Shown: one piece after another, positions 17,323 through 27,410 of the stretch
Layout of the letters: the number at the start of each line of letters is the position of its first letter
How positions within the stretch are numbered: position 1 is the first letter of the stretch
Assembly: GCA_026646885.1 (NCBI GenBank)
Contig: JAPKHK010000001.1
Span: 1 to 64,000, forward strand
Direction: 5' to 3'
Length of the DNA stretch: 64,000 nt
DNA from: Casimicrobiaceae bacterium
GTDB lineage: Bacteria > Pseudomonadota > Gammaproteobacteria > Burkholderiales > Casimicrobiaceae
Notes under the pieces: model-generated
The model's database searches: none
Told to the model about the DNA's origin: nothing
The model's input: only the letters and a program-made list of their open reading frames with translations
Position numbers and translations under genes: made by a program

Positions 17323-17793
17323 TCAACCGCGAAAAAGCTGTCGCCAACGTGCCAGGAACGCGGCCGCTTCGACCGCTCCCTCGGGCGGCGCCCAGGGAGC
17401 GAAGTCCGTGGGAGCAAGGGGCACGTAGGGGCCGGCCTTGGCCTCAAAGAATACCGTACCCGGCTCCAGCGCCACCACGGTGTGCCACTCATCGGCGTCG
17501 AGGGTAACGCCAAAGATGTGGCCGCCAGCCAGCAACTCTGGCGTTGCGAGCACCTGCCCATAATGATCGAAGGTGATCACACCCAAGCGCCCGCGCACGA
17601 CGATCAGCGTTTCGTCTTTATCGCCGGCGCTGTGGCGATGCGGGCGCACGTAGCTCCCCGGCTCGATGGCGTTGAGCAAGCGGTTGCACGGATGTGCCGG
17701 GCGGTCGTGGAAATTGTGGTTCATGCGCTGGCGTGGCGCGGCGCGCGCCGCGCTGCTGGTTGCGTCGAGCAGGGCGGTAGTGATGAGGTTCAT
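17323..17793 (-). CDS. WbuC-family cupin metalloprotein
   Basis: 156 residues from the ATG at 17793. The cupin motif is visible: YVRPHRHSAGDKDETLIVVRGRLG, with metal-binding histidines and a glutamate, followed by the second-half EWHTVVALEPGTVFFEAKAGPY. WbuC proteins are often encoded in O-antigen clusters and have no settled reaction; here the gene sits immediately downstream of dnaE instead. A longer reading (start at 17931) would overlap the dnaE end and adds no conserved sequence. Confidence 0.8.
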   Translation of the reverse strand: MNLITTALLDATSSAARAAPRQRMNHNFHDRPAHPCNRLLNAIEPGSYVRPHRHSAGDKDETLIVVRGRLGVITFDHYGQVLATPELLAGGHIFGVTLDADEWHTVVALEPGTVFFEAKAGPYVPLAPTDFAPWAPPEGAVEAAAFLARWRQLFRG

Positions 17794-17911
17794 GGCCGGC
17801 GGCCCGCTGGGGAAAAGTTGCTGGCGACGCTGCATCGGGTCTCGCGGTTGGTACCGCTCCGACGCCATTTTTCTGTTCCGTGGTCGTGTTCTTGCACTGT
17901 CGACTCCGCAC

Positions 17912-20900
17912 TCAGTAGACGACTTCCACATTGGCCGGATCGAGCCAATCGCAAAGACTGTGGAGAAGGTGCTGATCGAGGCGCACCTGCCACTCCTCTG
18001 ATAGTTCGATCTCGCCGGTAGCGACTTCGCTTCGATAACACACGGTCACCGGAACGCGGCCGCGGCGATAAGGCGCGAGCAGCTCGGCAAGCCGGTGGGC
18101 ATTGCTGCCGCCGTTGCAGGAGATGCGCAAGCCGCGGGCAAAGAGATTGCGGGCGGAATCGAGGTCATGGAGCGCCTCGGCGGAGACGCGCAGACCGCCG
18201 GTATAGGCGTCGTCCCGCACTTTGCCGACCACGACCAGAAGCTGGTCCTCCTTTAGCCAGTCGCGGTGTTTTTCGAAAAGTTCGCTGAACACACCCACTT
18301 CGACCTGGGCGGTGCCGTCATCAAGCGTCACGAAAGCCATCTTTCCCGACTTGGTGACCAGGTTGCGTACGCCGGTGATCACGCCCGCCAGCGTGACCAA
18401 TTCCTTCTTGGCGGCGAGAGTCTTGAGCGTGGTTTTGACGAATCCGGAGAGGTCTCGCCGGTAGGCGCTGAAGGGGTGGCCGCTGAAATAAAACCCCAGC
18501 GCGGTCTTTTCCTGCTGCAAGACTTCGAGTTCCGCCCAGCGCCTGGATTCGACCAGTGCTGGCGGCGCTTCTGCCGCCTCTTCGCCGAAAAGGCTGGTTT
18601 GCGCCGCATGCCGTTCGCGGTCCTCGGCGAACTCCATCGCGATACCCACCGAGGCGAGCAGGCTTGCGCGGTGGTCATCGATGCCGTCGAACGCGCCCGC
18701 ACGCACCAGCGCTTCGATGGCACGGCGGTTGACGACGCGCTTGTCCACGCGCCGGCAGAAATCGAAGAGGTCGCGAAACGGCTGCTGCGTGCGGGCGCGC
18801 ACTATTTCGTCGATCGCCGCCTCGCCAGTACCCTTGATCGCCCCCAATCCATAGCGGACGCACTGCGCGCTGATGGGCTGGAAGCGAAAACCCGAGGCGT
18901 TGACGTCCGGTGGCAGAAAGGCGAGGCCGTTTGCCACCGCGTCTTGGTAGAAGAGGTGCACTTTGTCCGTGTCGTTCATGTCCGCGGACAGCGTGGCGGC
19001 GAGGAAGGCCGCGGGATGATGCGCCTTGAGATAAGCCGTCTGGTAGGCCACCAAGGCATAGGCGGCGGCATGTGACTTATTGAAGCCATAGTTGGCGAAC
19101 TTTTCCATCAAGTCGAAGAGCTGCGTGGCAACTCGCTCGCTCACGCCGTTCTGGGTGGCGCCGGCGACGAAAATACTCCGCTGCTTAGCCATCTCCTCCG
19201 GCTTTTTCTTGCCCATGGCACGGCGCAACAGATCAGCAGCGCCGAGGCTGTAGCCCCCAATCACTTGGGCGATCTGCATGACTTGTTCCTGGTAAACCAT
19301 CACCCCGTAGGTCGGCCCGAGTATTGGTTCGAGGCGCGAATCGAGGTATTCCACCTGCTCTTGGCCGTGCTTGCGGCGAGTGAAATCGGGGATGAGGTCC
19401 ATCGGCCCTGGGCGAAAAAGCGCCACCAGAGCGATGATGTCTTCGAAGCGATCCGGCTTGGCTTGCTTGAGAAGCTCTTTCATGCCGCGCGATTCGAGCT
19501 GGAACACCGCAGTGGTATTGGCCTTGGCAAGTAGTTCGTAACTCGCGCGGTCATCCAGGGGCAAGGCATCCAGGTGCAAGGTACTCTGGGAGTCGAGGGC
19601 CCGCACGTAACGCACTGCCCAGTCCAGTATGGTCAGGGTGCGCAGACCGAGGAAGTCAAACTTCACCAGGCCGACTGCTTCGACATCGTCCTTGTCGAAC
19701 TGGCTGATGGCGGCATCCACTCCTGGCGCCAAATACACCGGACAGAAATCGGTAATCCTTCCAGGGGCGATGAGTACGCCCCCGGCGTGCATGCCGACGT
19801 TGCGGGTCAGGCCTTCGAGCTGTTCGGCAAGTGCCAGTAGCTCGTGGGTCTCTTCGTCGGAGGCGTCGCGCTCGTTGATTTGCGGTTCAGCTTCGCGAGC
19901 ATAAATGAGACTGTCGTCGCCAGTGCCCTCGCGTCGGCGCAAGGTCACCGTTTTTCCAGGATGGAAAGGTATGAGCTTGGCGAGTTCGTCGGTGCGATTG
20001 TAGCCCCAACCGAGCACCCGGCCGACGTCGCGCACCACCGCCTTCGCCGCCATGGTGCCAAAGGTGGCGATCTGTGAAACTGACTCCGCACCATACTTTT
20101 GCTTGACGTAGTCGATCACCCGCTCGCGCCCGTCTTGGCAGAAATCAATGTCGAAGTCAGGCATGGACACCCGCTCGGGATTGAGAAAGCGCTCGAACAG
20201 TAGCTGATAGCGCAAAGGGTCGAGATCAGTGATTCCCAAAGCGAATGCGACCAGCGAGCCCGCGCCTGAGCCGCGCCCCGGCCCCACCGGTACGCCGTTG
20301 TCTTTCGCCCAATTGATGAAGTCAGCGACGATCAGGAAGTACCCGGGAAAGCCCATCTGGATGATCGTAGCGGTCTCGAAGTCGAGGCGGGCGTGGTAGT
20401 CGGCCCGCTTCGCCGCGCGCTCGGCGGGGTCAGCGTAGAGTTGCTCCAAGCGTCTTGCGAGGCCGGTCGCGGCTTGCTCGCGAAGGTGGACTTCGAGGCT
20501 CACGCCAGGCGGCGTCGGAAACGCTGGAAGGAAGTTCTTGCCCAGGGGGAGCGTGAGATTGCAGCGCTTGGCGATTTCCACGCTGTTTTGCAGGGCCTCG
20601 GGGACGTCGGCGAAGAGCGCCGCCATCTCCGCCTGCGACTTGAAGTACATCGCGTCGGTGAAGTGCTTGGGGCGACGCTGGTCGCCGAGCACATAACCTT
20701 CGGCGATACACACCCGGGCTTCGTGGGCGCGAAAGTCGTCGGGGCGCAGGAATTGCACCGGATGAGTGGCCACGACCGGAAGATCCATTTCTCCGGCCAG
20801 TGCCAGCGTCTCGCGCGTGTTGGCTTCCACTGCGCTTTCGCCGGTGCGCTGCAACTCGAGGTAATAGCGGTCCGGATAGGCCGCGGCCCAAGCGCGCGCG

Positions 20901-21361
20901 AGTTCTTCCGCGAGCGGCCGATTGCCCATCGTCAGCGCTTGCCCCACATCCCCACCCAAGCCTCCCGAGAGCACGATGATGCCGGCACTGCCCTCGCGCA
21001 GCCATTCTCGGCGCAACTCAGCGCGCCCGCGCTGCTGATTGCAGCGGTAGGCGCGGCTCAACCATTCGCAAAGCTTGAGATAGCCCGCGTGGTCCTGCAC
21101 GAGCAACAACAAACGCGTCGGTGCTTCGCGCTCGCCCTGGCCGCTGACCCAGACGTCGCAACCCAGCAGCGGCTTGATGCCCGACTGGCGCGCGGATTTG
21201 TAGAATTTCACCGCGCCGAAGAGATTGCCCAGGTCGGTCAGTGCCAGGGCTGGCATGCCGTCGGCAGCGGCGAGGGCAATACCTTCGTCGAGTCGAACGA
21301 TGCCGTCCACGATGGAATATTCGCTATGCAGCCGAAGATGAACGAAGGCGGGCGTTGGCAT
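17912..21361 (-). CDS. dnaE: DNA polymerase III alpha subunit
   Basis: 1149 residues, the usual size for proteobacterial DnaE, the replicative polymerase catalytic subunit. The ATG at 21361 gives the expected start MPTPAFVHLRLHSEYSIVDG, opening the PHP domain. The polymerase active site is recognisable in MPDFDIDFCQDGRERVIDYV (aspartates of the catalytic triad), preceded by GPGRGSGAGSLVAFALGITD. The fingers and helix-hairpin-helix region follow (GFNKSHAAAYALVAYQTAYLK, then RRVDKRVVNRRAIEALVRAGAFD), then an OB-fold segment (VTLAGVITGVRNLVTKSGKMAFVTLDDGTAQVEV). It diverges from a small lipoprotein gene whose start is 26 bases away. Confidence 0.98.
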   Translation of the reverse strand: MPTPAFVHLRLHSEYSIVDGIVRLDEGIALAAADGMPALALTDLGNLFGAVKFYKSARQSGIKPLLGCDVWVSGQGEREAPTRLLLLVQDHAGYLKLCEWLSRAYRCNQQRGRAELRREWLREGSAGIIVLSGGLGGDVGQALTMGNRPLAEELARAWAAAYPDRYYLELQRTGESAVEANTRETLALAGEMDLPVVATHPVQFLRPDDFRAHEARVCIAEGYVLGDQRRPKHFTDAMYFKSQAEMAALFADVPEALQNSVEIAKRCNLTLPLGKNFLPAFPTPPGVSLEVHLREQAATGLARRLEQLYADPAERAAKRADYHARLDFETATIIQMGFPGYFLIVADFINWAKDNGVPVGPGRGSGAGSLVAFALGITDLDPLRYQLLFERFLNPERVSMPDFDIDFCQDGRERVIDYVKQKYGAESVSQIATFGTMAAKAVVRDVGRVLGWGYNRTDELAKLIPFHPGKTVTLRRREGTGDDSLIYAREAEPQINERDASDEETHELLALAEQLEGLTRNVGMHAGGVLIAPGRITDFCPVYLAPGVDAAISQFDKDDVEAVGLVKFDFLGLRTLTILDWAVRYVRALDSQSTLHLDALPLDDRASYELLAKANTTAVFQLESRGMKELLKQAKPDRFEDIIALVALFRPGPMDLIPDFTRRKHGQEQVEYLDSRLEPILGPTYGVMVYQEQVMQIAQVIGGYSLGAADLLRRAMGKKKPEEMAKQRSIFVAGATQNGVSERVATQLFDLMEKFANYGFNKSHAAAYALVAYQTAYLKAHHPAAFLAATLSADMNDTDKVHLFYQDAVANGLAFLPPDVNASGFRFQPISAQCVRYGLGAIKGTGEAAIDEIVRARTQQPFRDLFDFCRRVDKRVVNRRAIEALVRAGAFDGIDDHRASLLASVGIAMEFAEDRERHAAQTSLFGEEAAEAPPALVESRRWAELEVLQQEKTALGFYFSGHPFSAYRRDLSGFVKTTLKTLAAKKELVTLAGVITGVRNLVTKSGKMAFVTLDDGTAQVEVGVFSELFEKHRDWLKEDQLLVVVGKVRDDAYTGGLRVSAEALHDLDSARNLFARGLRISCNGGSNAHRLAELLAPYRRGRVPVTVCYRSEVATGEIELSEEWQVRLDQHLLHSLCDWLDPANVEVVY

Positions 21362-21386
21362 GGTGTAGAATTTTACCTTGTTTGCC

Positions 21387-21662
21387 ATGCCCGCTCCGAA
21401 CCCGATGCGCCCCGTCCCCCTACGTTTATTGGCTGGTGCCGTTTGCGCGGCGCTTGCCGCATGCAGTACCACCCATGCCGATAATCCCAATCCACCGGCA
21501 AACGTGAATTTGTCGGGCTACCCGCTAGCATTCCGGCAAGGTTATGCGGATGGTTGTGCAAGCAGTAGCGGTCGCCAGCAGCAGGATCTCAAGCGCTTTG
21601 CCGGGGACACCGACTATCGCCAGGGCTGGCAAGATGGCCTGGCGATCTGCCGTAAGAAGTAG
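21387..21662 (+). CDS. Small lipoprotein
   Basis: About 91 residues. The leader ends with the lipobox LAAC (VCAALAACSTTHAD), so the mature chain should be anchored at that cysteine. The rest is short and polar, with GYPLAFRQGYADGCASSSG and DTDYRQGWQDGLAICRKK, a repeated RQGxxDG pattern with two cysteines seen in several small exported proteins. Starts at 21387 and 21405 are both plausible. It lies three bases before the hydrolase gene, so cotranscription is likely. Function unknown. Confidence 0.7.
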   Translation: MPAPNPMRPVPLRLLAGAVCAALAACSTTHADNPNPPANVNLSGYPLAFRQGYADGCASSSGRQQQDLKRFAGDTDYRQGWQDGLAICRKK

Positions 21663-21665
21663 GCG

Positions 21666-22562
21666 ATGGCCGGGGCTGCTTCTGCTGCGGCTTACGTGCC
21701 GCGCCACCCTTCACGATCGGAATTCCTGGAGATTCGCGGCTTGCGCTACCACGTGCGCACGTGGGGCACACCTGGTGCGCCGAAAGTCTTTCTACTGCAT
21801 GGGTGGATGGATGTCTCGGCTTCCTTCCAATTCGTGGCGGACGCGCTGTCGCCGGACTGGCACCTGATCGCGCCCGATTGGCGTGGCTTCGGGTTGTCCG
21901 CATGGGCCCGCGAAGGGTACTGGTTCGCTGATTACTTGGGGGATCTCGAAGCGCTGCTCGATTTTTTCGCGCCGGCACAGAGCGTCGATCTGGTGGGACA
22001 CAGCATGGGCGGCAACATTGCCTGCCTCTATGCGGGCGCACGACCGGAGCGGTTGCGGCGGGTGGTTTCGCTCGAAGGCTTCGGCACCCCCGAGAGTGAT
22101 CCCGCTACGTCGCCGGAGAAGCTTGCCACTTGGCTCGACGTTTTGCGCTCACCGCCGCAGTTCAAGCCTTATGCGGACCTGGGTGCCGTGGCCGATCGAC
22201 TGCAAAAGAGTAACCCGCGGTTGCCGCGGGAGCGTGCCCTCTTTCTCGCCGGTCATTGGGCGCATGAAGCGACCGACGGTGCCCGCCTACGCTCCGATCC
22301 GCGCCACAAGCAGCCATTTCCGACGCTTTACCGGCTCGAGGAAATGTTCGCCTGCTGGCGCAAGATCAGCGCGCCGGTTCTCTGGGTGGATGCGCCGGAG
22401 TCATTTGTACCGCAATGGCTGGCAGACGGTGTCGAGGGTTTTGCTCGCCGCCGCGCGCAGTTCGTCAATCTGCGCTTTGAAACTGTGCCGGAGGCCGGGC
22501 ACATGCTGCATCTCGATCAGCCGGAGCGCGTGGCGCGATTGCTCGAAGGGTTTCTGAAGTAG
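21666..22562 (+). CDS. Alpha/beta hydrolase
   Basis: 298 residues with the standard fold landmarks: oxyanion-hole strand VFLLHGWMDVSASF, nucleophile elbow DLVGHSMGGN with Ser113, a likely acid in PVLWVDAPES, and the catalytic histidine in EAGHMLHLDQP. The substrate cannot be predicted. There is no signal peptide, so it should be cytoplasmic. It converges on fimV with a gap of only 17 bases. Confidence 0.88.
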   Translation: MAGAASAAAYVPRHPSRSEFLEIRGLRYHVRTWGTPGAPKVFLLHGWMDVSASFQFVADALSPDWHLIAPDWRGFGLSAWAREGYWFADYLGDLEALLDFFAPAQSVDLVGHSMGGNIACLYAGARPERLRRVVSLEGFGTPESDPATSPEKLATWLDVLRSPPQFKPYADLGAVADRLQKSNPRLPRERALFLAGHWAHEATDGARLRSDPRHKQPFPTLYRLEEMFACWRKISAPVLWVDAPESFVPQWLADGVEGFARRRAQFVNLRFETVPEAGHMLHLDQPERVARLLEGFLK

Positions 22563-22579
22563 TCCAAAGGAAGGACGGG

Positions 22580-24682
22580 TTAGTGCGCGGACTTGCGGCC
22601 CCTGCTCGGGTCCTGCTCCCACTGATCGCCTTGCTTGATTCCGGCGATCTCAAGAGCAACGTCATGCAACAACATCAACTCGGATAGTGCCGTTTCGCTG
22701 AAAGAGGGTTTCGCGGTGTGGTCGGCGAACAGCAGGCTCTCCAGGAAATGAACGACGTGGGGGGTATTCCAGTTGAGCGTCAATCGTTCCAGGACTCCGG
22801 GATGATCGGTTTCGAGCGCGCAGCGATAGGCTGGAGCCGGCAACAGATCTTGATCGAGTTCGAACTCCAAGTCAGCCACTGGTGTCAGGGGCGGAGCGGT
22901 TTTGGTGGCAGAGGGCGGTGTCCGCGCCAAGGCCGTGGGTTCATCCAACCCAACCTGCTGCTCGAGCAGGGCGCGCAGGACCATGATGTCTTGGTACGCG
23001 GTCAAATTGAAGCCGATGCGATTGCCGCCGCGATTGTCATAGAGCAACTCGTCGAGAAAGGCCTTGCAAGCCGGGTTTCGCCACAAGTCGCAAACCTGCT
23101 TGACCAGATGCGGGTACGCCTCCAGCCCCGGCCCATCCTGCCCTGCCGAAGGGTCCTCCCAAGGTGGAATGAAGGCGTTGAATCGCTGCCGGAACTCCGC
23201 CGACGCACGCTCGTATTCGCCGCGATTCCCGGTGCGGCGGTATATGTCGAGCAGCATGAGCCAGGGCGCGGGCGCAGTATCGGGATGTAAGTCCACGTGT
23301 TCGCGCAGCGCCAGTACGGCCTTGTCGGGATGACCCAGCGTCAGAAAAACCCGCGCTTCCTCGGTGACCTGCGCAAGCTCGCTCACGGACAGCTGGTGCG
23401 TGATGTCGCCCACGTGATAGTAGGCCACGCCTGGGGCCGCCGCGCGCGGCATCGGCTCGGGTTCGCCAGGGTCAGCCTCGCTTGCGGGTGGCGCGGCCAG
23501 CGGCAGGCTTGCCGGCGGCTGGAGTTTGCGCTCCAATTCGTCCTCGGCGGGCCAGCTCTGCGCAAGTTGAGCTTGGCGGCGGCGATGGATAAGTATCGCG
23601 GTGGCGGCCAACACGAAGATTCCGAGCGCTGCAAACATGAACCAATCACTGTAGTTGATGCTTGACTGACGAGGTTCGGGGGCAGGAATGGGAGGCGATA
23701 TCACCGGGGGCTCGCGCGCTTCGAGGGTCTTGATGCGGGCTTGAGCCGAATCGAGCGTAGCCTGCAAATCCTTGAGTCGTTTGTCGAGCACCACCAATTC
23801 CGCTTCTACACTCGTGGTGAGATCCTGATCTTCGGGAGCGGCCTTGAGTCGGGCTTGTTTAGCGCGTAAGAGTGCGAGGGCATCCTCGGAGAGCGCTGCG
23901 GGTCCCTGTGCCAGCTCGCTCAAGGCAGTCGATAACACCAGGCGCGGCGCCAGTGGCGCCGCGCTGGCTCCGGTGGGTGAGGCCAGGAGACGCAGGCGGC
24001 CAGCTCCTGGCTTGGTCGGAATCTCGCGCGCCAGAATCGGGCCGGCGAAGGGGCCGGACCTGGGGCTGGAACCTGCAATCAATGGTGTCGCGGGACGGGC
24101 GACGCGGCGTGAGGGAGAAGGGGCGTCGGCGACGACTGAAGCGGTGGCGGGGGCTGCGCTTGGCAATGAACTGGCCGCTGCCGCTGGCACGCTGGCCGAG
24201 GCGGTAGCCGCTTGCGGGACAGCCTGCTCCGTGGCTGGACGCGTTGGTCGGAGGGGAGGGTCGAGCAGCAGCGTATAGTCCCGCACCAAAGTGGTTTGTT
24301 CGCAACCGACACTCAAACTCACCCGGAGCACCGGTTCGTTCACGGGTCGCGAGGTGCTGACTTGCAGCCGAGCTTCACTGCCGCTTCCCAGCAGGCTGAC
24401 ACTGCCACTGGCGAGTTGGGGCAATTCCTCACTTCCCGGCTTGTCAGACGCAAGGACACGGAAGCATTCCGGGCGCGGCTCCTCGCCGGGTGCGACGACC
24501 ACTGCAAGGGTCAGGCGCAGAGGCTCACCCAGGAACGACTGCGACAGGATTTCGCCCAGCCCCAGCGCATTCACTACGCCGGGTAGCAGAACCGAACCGA
24601 GAGCGAAGAACAACGGGAGGCTGCGCCGTTGCGGCCCTGACGCGATCGCCCTAGTGTCTGGATCGTGGCGCAGAGATGCCAC
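22580..24682 (-). CDS. fimV: FimV-like pilus/polar assembly protein
   Basis: About 700 residues. The GTG at 24682, ten bases after ggagg, is the best start; the frame also extends to a TTG at 24730 that lies beside an interspersed repeat. After an export signal (SLPLFFALGSVLLPGVVNAL) comes the FimV N-terminal domain (LGEILSQSFLGEPLRLTL). Then follow a long alanine/proline-rich linker, a coiled coil (about residues 285-330: ELVVLDKRLKDLQATLDSAQ), one membrane helix (WFMFAALGIFVLAATAILIH) and a cytoplasmic C-terminal part with TPR-like helices (ARVFLTLGHPDKAVLALREH). FimV proteins organise type IV pilus and polar complexes. It lacks an obvious LysM. Confidence 0.85.
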   Translation of the reverse strand: MASLRHDPDTRAIASGPQRRSLPLFFALGSVLLPGVVNALGLGEILSQSFLGEPLRLTLAVVVAPGEEPRPECFRVLASDKPGSEELPQLASGSVSLLGSGSEARLQVSTSRPVNEPVLRVSLSVGCEQTTLVRDYTLLLDPPLRPTRPATEQAVPQAATASASVPAAAASSLPSAAPATASVVADAPSPSRRVARPATPLIAGSSPRSGPFAGPILAREIPTKPGAGRLRLLASPTGASAAPLAPRLVLSTALSELAQGPAALSEDALALLRAKQARLKAAPEDQDLTTSVEAELVVLDKRLKDLQATLDSAQARIKTLEAREPPVISPPIPAPEPRQSSINYSDWFMFAALGIFVLAATAILIHRRRQAQLAQSWPAEDELERKLQPPASLPLAAPPASEADPGEPEPMPRAAAPGVAYYHVGDITHQLSVSELAQVTEEARVFLTLGHPDKAVLALREHVDLHPDTAPAPWLMLLDIYRRTGNRGEYERASAEFRQRFNAFIPPWEDPSAGQDGPGLEAYPHLVKQVCDLWRNPACKAFLDELLYDNRGGNRIGFNLTAYQDIMVLRALLEQQVGLDEPTALARTPPSATKTAPPLTPVADLEFELDQDLLPAPAYRCALETDHPGVLERLTLNWNTPHVVHFLESLLFADHTAKPSFSETALSELMLLHDVALEIAGIKQGDQWEQDPSRGRKSAH

Positions 24683-24731
24683 TTCGTTGAAACCTCCACT
24701 TTTCCCCTCGGCGCGCAATGATACCTGCAAT

Positions 24732-24780
24732 TGTCATCCCGCTCCACGCATCCATTCTCGACGCTTGGCAATGACGACGA
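24732..24780. repeat. Short interspersed repeat with inverted tips
   Basis: The stretch begins tgtcatcccgc and ends ggcaatgacga, so its tips are imperfect inverted repeats. It has the look of the dispersed tgtcat...atgac elements common between genes in proteobacteria. It lies directly upstream of fimV. The rest of 24781-25084 shows no gene, only a small hairpin (cactcg/cgagtg) near 25023. Confidence 0.45.
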
Positions 24781-25084
24781 GCTATGACAAAGGCATTAAG
24801 CGCGCTGGCGGGAAAACGGTGCGGACGAAGGAGCGATGCTTGTATCCTTGGCCGCGGCACGCCGGTCTCTCTATCGTAGTGCCAGGGCTGCGGCCATTTG
24901 AGGATCTGCCGTTTGCAGCCCTTGATGGTTCATCTGCAAATCGCTTGCAGTGGCCTTGCGCAAAGGCATGGAACTCCACGAACGTATCTGCCACCCGATC
25001 AACGCCCCGGCGCCAGGTGCCGCACTCGAAGGGTCCACGAGTGTGCCGGTCGGTGGTCTGACCCTGCTGCGCGGCCGACTCGGT

Positions 25085-25537
25085 TCACTTCACGCTCGTC
25101 CCCACGAAGGCGTTTTCGACCAGCGGCTTGGCATCCACCTGCGGCACGTGACAGGTATTGCATTGATAGCGATCCATGCTGACTTGCCGCGTCGGTCCCG
25201 CTGAACCGGCGGGAAGGTGGCTGTCGCCGACTCTGGGCGCATTTTTCTCCTTGTGCCTCGCGACGCCGTGACATTCCAAACACTGATTGTCGCTGACCGT
25301 GATTTCATCGAAATTGTCGACGGCATGCGGGATCAGCGGAGGTTGTTCCTTGAAGCTGCGGGCGATGGGTTGTTGCAGCCCGGGCTTCTTGCCCGTGTAG
25401 AGCTTTTGTTCCGGTGGTGCCAGATCCGCGGTAGCCACGTCGGCGCCACGCAAACTCGCCACGCCGCCAAACTGCGCGCAGCCAAAAATCAGGGCGGCGA
25501 ACGCCCCAGCCAAAGAGTAAGCTACGGCTCTTGTCAT
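25085..25537 (-). CDS. napB: Periplasmic nitrate reductase cytochrome c subunit NapB
   Basis: About 150 residues from the ATG at 25537, six bases after gaggag. A signal peptide (MTRAVAYSLAGAFAALIFGC) is followed by the NapB core: TGKKPGLQQPIARSF, PPLIPHAVDNFDEI, and two haem c sites, CLECHG and CNTCHVP. NapB is the dihaem partner that passes electrons to the molybdenum subunit NapA in the periplasm. It is the last gene of the napDAGHB run, 29 bases behind napH. Confidence 0.95.
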   Translation of the reverse strand: MTRAVAYSLAGAFAALIFGCAQFGGVASLRGADVATADLAPPEQKLYTGKKPGLQQPIARSFKEQPPLIPHAVDNFDEITVSDNQCLECHGVARHKEKNAPRVGDSHLPAGSAGPTRQVSMDRYQCNTCHVPQVDAKPLVENAFVGTSVK

Positions 25538-25566
25538 GATCATCTCCTCGAAAAGTGGGAAATACC

Positions 25567-26472
25567 TCAGTGTGATTTGCCGGTGGCAGGGGAAACCTTG
25601 GGCGCTCCGGGTAACACGGGCTTGGTCGTGCCGGCCCCACGCAGACCGAACTCGAAAACATCTTTGCCGCAAACCTCCACGCAGCGCCCGCAATTGCTAC
25701 AGTTGCCGGACAGAATGGTGAGTCCCGCGCCGTCGATTGCCTTGAGCGCCGGCCGTATCACTTGCGCCTCGGGGCAGACGGCGAAGCAATCGAGGCAATC
25801 GTTGCAAGCGTTGCGCCTCGCCGCCCGCACGCGCAAGAGCGAAAACCTGCCCACTAAGCTGTAGAAAGCGCCAGTGGGACAGAGATGCCCGCACCAGCCG
25901 TCCTTCATGACGAAAAGATCGAAAAGAAAGATCGCCAGCACCAGCGCCCAGGTTGCGCCGAGGCCAAAAATGAGCCCGCGATGCAAGAGCGACACGGGAT
26001 TGACGAGCTCCCAGGCCAGCGTCCCGGTCAGTGCCGCCAATAGCAGGGCGAGGGCCAAGATCCAGTAACGCGTTTGCCGCGAAACGTGGGCACCCCCCTT
26101 GATCCCCAAGCGATCGCGCAGCCACGCCGCGGCATCGCTGACCGGATTCATCGGGCAGACCCAGGCGCAGAACACCCGGCCACCGACCAGCGCGTAGAAG
26201 ACCAGCACGATGGCCGCACCCAGCAGTGCTTTTGGCTCGGGTTGGTGCCTAGCCAGAAGCGATTGCAAAGCGACGAAAGGATCGGTCAGCGGTAGAAGGT
26301 TCAAGGTGTAGCTAAAGGAGAGATTGCCTTTCACAATCCAAACACCGGCCAGCGGGCCAAGGAGAAAAAGCAGCAAAATCCCCAGTTGGCTCGTGCGGCG
26401 CGCCAAGCGCCAACGATGCGTTTTGATCCAAGTGCGGGCGGACAGTGCCTCGGCGCCACTGCGTTGGCTCAT
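25567..26472 (-). CDS. napH: Quinol dehydrogenase membrane component NapH
   Basis: 301 residues from the ATG at 26472, which overlaps the napG stop. It has about four membrane helices with paired CxxxCP motifs between them ([10 protein letters not shown] and GHLCPTGAF) and a C-terminal cytoplasmic part with two [4Fe-4S] sites ([12 protein letters not shown] and [11 protein letters not shown]). NapH and NapG together can take electrons from quinol and feed them to NapB/NapA. With no napC in the operon, this pair is the likely electron entry point. Confidence 0.95.
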   Translation of the reverse strand: MSQRSGAEALSARTWIKTHRWRLARRTSQLGILLLFLLGPLAGVWIVKGNLSFSYTLNLLPLTDPFVALQSLLARHQPEPKALLGAAIVLVFYALVGGRVFCAWVCPMNPVSDAAAWLRDRLGIKGGAHVSRQTRYWILALALLLAALTGTLAWELVNPVSLLHRGLIFGLGATWALVLAIFLFDLFVMKDGWCGHLCPTGAFYSLVGRFSLLRVRAARRNACNDCLDCFAVCPEAQVIRPALKAIDGAGLTILSGNCSNCGRCVEVCGKDVFEFGLRGAGTTKPVLPGAPKVSPATGKSH

Positions 26473-27335
26473 AACTTTCCGCCCTGCAAAGCCCGCGGCA
26501 ATCCGGCCTTCGACCCGGGCGGGCCTTCCGCGGGGGGCGCTTGCTGCGGCAGCAGACCTCGGCCGGATTCGTAACGCAGGCCCTCGGGCAGGTTGTACTG
26601 GTGCGGCAGATCGGGCGCCACCAGACTCTTGCCTGCCTTCTGTTGCTCGACCCAGCCCAGGCGATAGTGCTTGCCGGCCTCCCCTTTGGCCAGAGCCAGG
26701 GGAAACACCTTGATGGCCGCCTCGTCCAGCGGGCAGGCCTTCTCGCATTTGCCGCAGCCGGTGCAGGCATCGGAATGCACCACCGGGATGAACAAGGCGT
26801 GTTTGCCGGTGCGCGGATTGAGCCGCTGCTCGAGCGTGAGGGCCTGGTCGATCAACGGGCAGACTCGGTAACAAATGTCGCAGCGCAAGCCCAGGAAGTT
26901 GAGGCAATTTTCCTGATCGACCAGCACCGCCAGCCCCATCCGGGCTTTGCCGATGTCCTGCAGCGCATGCTCTAGCGCGCCAGTGGGACAGGCTTTGACA
27001 CAAGGGATGTCCTCGCACATTTCGCAAGGTTTATGGCGCGCCACAAAGTAGGGCGTGCCACTGGCCACCGGCTCTTCGGGTTTGGCGAGGCTCAGGATGT
27101 CGTAAGGGCAATCGCGCACACACAGGCCGCAGCGTATGCAGGCGCCGAGAAAAAGGCCCTCGGCCAAAGCGCCTGGCGGACGCAAAGCGGCGGGCGGCAG
27201 GGCCTTGGACTGCTTGGCGTACAGTGCCAGCCCGGCGCCCAGCAGGCCCATGCCGCAGGCCATGCGCGCGGCGTCCAACAAAAATTGGCGCCGTGCTGCG
27301 GCACTCGGTTTGCCGTCAAGGGGTTGCGGATTCAT
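26469..27335 (-). CDS. napG: Ferredoxin-type quinol dehydrogenase subunit NapG
   Basis: 288 residues. The start has an export-like segment ([19 protein letters not shown]), compatible with Tat transport of a folded iron-sulfur protein. Four [4Fe-4S] cysteine clusters are visible: [35 protein letters not shown] with an upstream Cys, and [12 protein letters not shown]. It sits between napA (75-base gap) and napH (4-base overlap). It should act at the periplasmic face with NapH. Confidence 0.95.
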   Translation of the reverse strand: MNPQPLDGKPSAAARRQFLLDAARMACGMGLLGAGLALYAKQSKALPPAALRPPGALAEGLFLGACIRCGLCVRDCPYDILSLAKPEEPVASGTPYFVARHKPCEMCEDIPCVKACPTGALEHALQDIGKARMGLAVLVDQENCLNFLGLRCDICYRVCPLIDQALTLEQRLNPRTGKHALFIPVVHSDACTGCGKCEKACPLDEAAIKVFPLALAKGEAGKHYRLGWVEQQKAGKSLVAPDLPHQYNLPEGLRYESGRGLLPQQAPPAEGPPGSKAGLPRALQGGKL

Positions 27336-27410
27336 GGTGTGGCGCCTCGCCGCGCCCGACCCTCGTTGGCAAACGGGAGGGGCGCGGGCATTTGCGGCCT
27401 GGCAATCGTC

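Noticed and set aside
20393-21484. 363-codon plus-strand ORF opposite dnaE
   Set aside because: It lies wholly within dnaE and its start, and encodes nothing recognisable.
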